DNA from: an uncultured Cytophagaceae bacterium
GTDB lineage: Bacteria > Bacteroidota > Bacteroidia > Cytophagales > Microscillaceae
DNA length: 8,739 nucleotides
NCBI GenBank assembly: GCA_937899305.1
Contig: CALDJV010000433.1
Span: 1 to 8,739 of the forward strand
Direction: 5' to 3'
Within the stretch, counting starts at the first letter, position 1; each line of letters starts with the position of its first letter. The notes beneath the pieces are model-generated. The model made no database searches, was not told the DNA's origin, and worked only from the letters and a program-made list of their open reading frames with translations. This document shows, one piece after another, positions 7,381-8,739 of this stretch. The position numbers and the translations under genes are program-made.

Positions 7381-7959
7381 ATGAAAAACAATCAAAAAGA
7401 GCGATTTTGGAACCTGCCTAATATATTGTCTTTGTATCGCCTATTGGTTTTCCCTCTTATATTATATTTTATTCTTACCCATCAGGAAAGTTTATTTGTG
7501 GTCTTCATTGCGATTAGCCTTGTCACTGATGTATTAGACGGTGCCATTGCCCGTGGGTTTGGTTTGCAAACCAAAATTGGAGCAAAACTTGACTCCTGGG
7601 CCGATTTAGGCGTTTTTGTGCTTTCGTTTTTGGCTATTTTTTACTTTCGCCTCCATGACATTCAAGGCTTCCAGTGGTGGTTTATTGCCTATTTGACCTG
7701 TTGGTTTTTTTCTTATTTTGTGGTTTTTGTCAAATTTCGGGGCATCATCGGTTTACATACTTACATGTTCAAAATAGGAGGTTATCTTCAAGGAGGATTT
7801 CTATTTGTATGGTTCGTATTTGGTTTTCAGGCGTGGTTGTGCTACTTGGCGCTTGGCTGGGGTATACTGGCTTGTCTGGAAGAAATTATCATTATTTTGA
7901 TGATTAAAGAGCCTCGCACCAATGTAAAAGGATTGTATTGGATATTAAAGAATCAGTAA
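7381..7959 (+). CDS. CDP-alcohol phosphatidyltransferase family protein
   Basis: This membrane enzyme of 192 residues moves a phosphatidyl group from a CDP-lipid to an alcohol, releasing CMP. The full family motif D-x2-D-G-x2-A-R-x8-G-x3-D-x3-D is present: Asp50, Asp53, Gly54, Ala57, Arg58, Gly67, Asp71 and Asp75. The aspartates bind the metal and the CDP-lipid, with Asp75 the likely catalytic base. The opening NLPNILSLYRLLVFP (11-25) resembles PgsA-type enzymes. About six membrane helices are expected. The acceptor cannot be read: glycerol 3-phosphate, inositol phosphate, phosphatidylglycerol and others are all used in this family, so no gene symbol is given. It is the first gene of a two-gene operon; the next ATG begins three bases after its stop codon, and that gene makes the CDP-lipid this enzyme needs. 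The ATG at 7381 gives the usual N-terminus. Confidence 0.93.
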   Translation: MKNNQKERFWNLPNILSLYRLLVFPLILYFILTHQESLFVVFIAISLVTDVLDGAIARGFGLQTKIGAKLDSWADLGVFVLSFLAIFYFRLHDIQGFQWWFIAYLTCWFFSYFVVFVKFRGIIGLHTYMFKIGGYLQGGFLFVWFVFGFQAWLCYLALGWGILACLEEIIIILMIKEPRTNVKGLYWILKNQ

Positions 7960-7962
7960 AAA

Positions 7963-8688
7963 ATGCACCCTATCTTTATTTACATTTTGCCCTATATTCT
8001 GATCGGTATCGTTGGCATGGCCCTTGGTAGCCGCAAAGCCAACGTGACCACAGAGGAAAAAAAACAGCGTTGGACAAAACTGGTCATGTATGTATTGATC
8101 CTCCTAGGGGTGATTATCAGTATATTGGCTCAGGGTCGTTATTTTTTCTATTTGTCTCTAGCAATTGTAGGCATAGGTCAAATAGAGCTGATCAAAGTGG
8201 CTTTGAAACATCCTGCTACAATCAGGTTTTATATCAAAAGCGAAGTGATGTGGATCGTGGTATCGTTGGGCTTTGTTTATTTTGCTGCTACTACTCCAGC
8301 AAACTGGATATTGATGGGGTATTTCATTGTCATTACTTTTGATGGTTTTAGTCAAATATTTGGACAAATATTCGGTAAACGTCCGTTTTTTCAACAAATA
8401 AGCCCCAATAAAACATTGGAAGGTACCCTTGGAGGAGCTTTGTCAGGACTTACTGCAGCAGTGGTAGCGAGTAGTTGGGTGAGTATTTCCTGGGTGACCG
8501 CCATTGGATTGGGACTGGCCACCGTGGTTTTTGCCCAAATAGGCGATCTGACTGCCTCTTATTACAAAAGGATACACCAAGTAAAAGACTTTAGCAAATT
8601 ATTGCCTGGCCAAGGAGGAGTAATCGATCGTTTTGATAGTTTCTTGGTAGTAGGGGCATTGTATGGTTATGTAGGTGGGTGTTTTTAA
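7963..8688 (+). CDS. cdsA: Phosphatidate cytidylyltransferase (CdsA-type)
   Basis: This membrane protein of 241 residues is predicted to make CDP-diacylglycerol from CTP and phosphatidate. Hydrophobic segments fill most of its length. The core motifs are present: FDGFSQIFGQIFGK (126-139), ISPNKTLEGTLGG (146-158), GDL (194-196), and the C-terminal signature from SYYKR (199-203) through KD (208-209) to PGQGGVIDRFDS (215-226). Asp222 and Asp225 fit the metal-binding aspartates. The usual His of the PGHGG signature is replaced by Gln217. At 241 residues it is shorter than E. coli CdsA (about 285), mainly in the N-terminal half. It starts three bases after the CDP-alcohol phosphatidyltransferase stop codon, so the two are almost surely cotranscribed. 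It may be the cell's main CdsA or a second, specialised copy; the rest of the genome is needed to tell. The family call is strong, the exact substrate less so. Confidence 0.88.
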   Translation: MHPIFIYILPYILIGIVGMALGSRKANVTTEEKKQRWTKLVMYVLILLGVIISILAQGRYFFYLSLAIVGIGQIELIKVALKHPATIRFYIKSEVMWIVVSLGFVYFAATTPANWILMGYFIVITFDGFSQIFGQIFGKRPFFQQISPNKTLEGTLGGALSGLTAAVVASSWVSISWVTAIGLGLATVVFAQIGDLTASYYKRIHQVKDFSKLLPGQGGVIDRFDSFLVVGALYGYVGGCF

Positions 8689-8695
8689 ACCCACC
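8674..8695 (+). terminator. Hairpin containing the cdsA stop codon, possible terminator
   Basis: GGTGGGT at 8674-8680 and ACCCACC at 8689-8695 form a perfect seven-base stem around an eight-base loop, GTTTTTAA. The stop codon TAA (8686-8688) lies in the loop. There is no T-run after the stem; the five T residues are in the loop. So a standard intrinsic terminator is not clear, but a 3'-end-stabilising hairpin is plausible. The remaining 44 bases of the window show no gene. Confidence 0.4.
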
Positions 8696-8739
8696 GTTGC
8701 ATCTCCGTAATTTGACTTTGAGCACCAAACCTCAATTTC

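Overview
The window looks like chromosome from a Bacteroidota organism, most likely in or near the Cytophagales. This is inferred from four things: a very long AsmA-like protein whose C-terminal end is typical of that phylum, start codons without a clear Shine-Dalgarno sequence, AT-rich spacers, and -7 elements of the Bacteroidota type (TAnnTTTG). The species cannot be named from the sequence alone.

Layout. Positions 1-489 hold no gene I can support. Positions 490-5052 (+) encode a 1520-residue protein with one N-terminal membrane anchor and about seven tandem repeats of roughly 185 residues. It is best read as an envelope AsmA-like protein that may bridge membranes to move lipid. After a 262-base spacer with a candidate promoter, 5315-6265 (+) encodes an isoaspartyl peptidase/L-asparaginase of the Ntn-hydrolase class with every recognisable catalytic residue present.

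Positions 6266-6667 lie between two convergent genes. They hold an array of 21 copies of an 8-base unit, AT(T/G)G(T/C)TNN, punctuated by two kinds of GC-rich core that are inverted relative to each other. This is the most unusual non-coding structure in the window.

Positions 6668-8688 form a compact lipid locus. A predicted CTP-dependent lipid (diacylglycerol/polyprenol-type) kinase is on the minus strand. Only 38 bases separate its start from a divergent two-gene operon encoding a CDP-alcohol phosphatidyltransferase and a CdsA-type phosphatidate cytidylyltransferase. The three enzymes could form a chain: phosphorylate a lipid alcohol, activate it as CDP-lipid, then exchange CMP for a head group. 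The real substrates are not visible from sequence. The AsmA-like protein upstream would fit a role in distributing lipids, but it is not in the same operon and the link is only by neighbourhood. The operon ends in an inverted repeat that contains the stop codon of the last gene.
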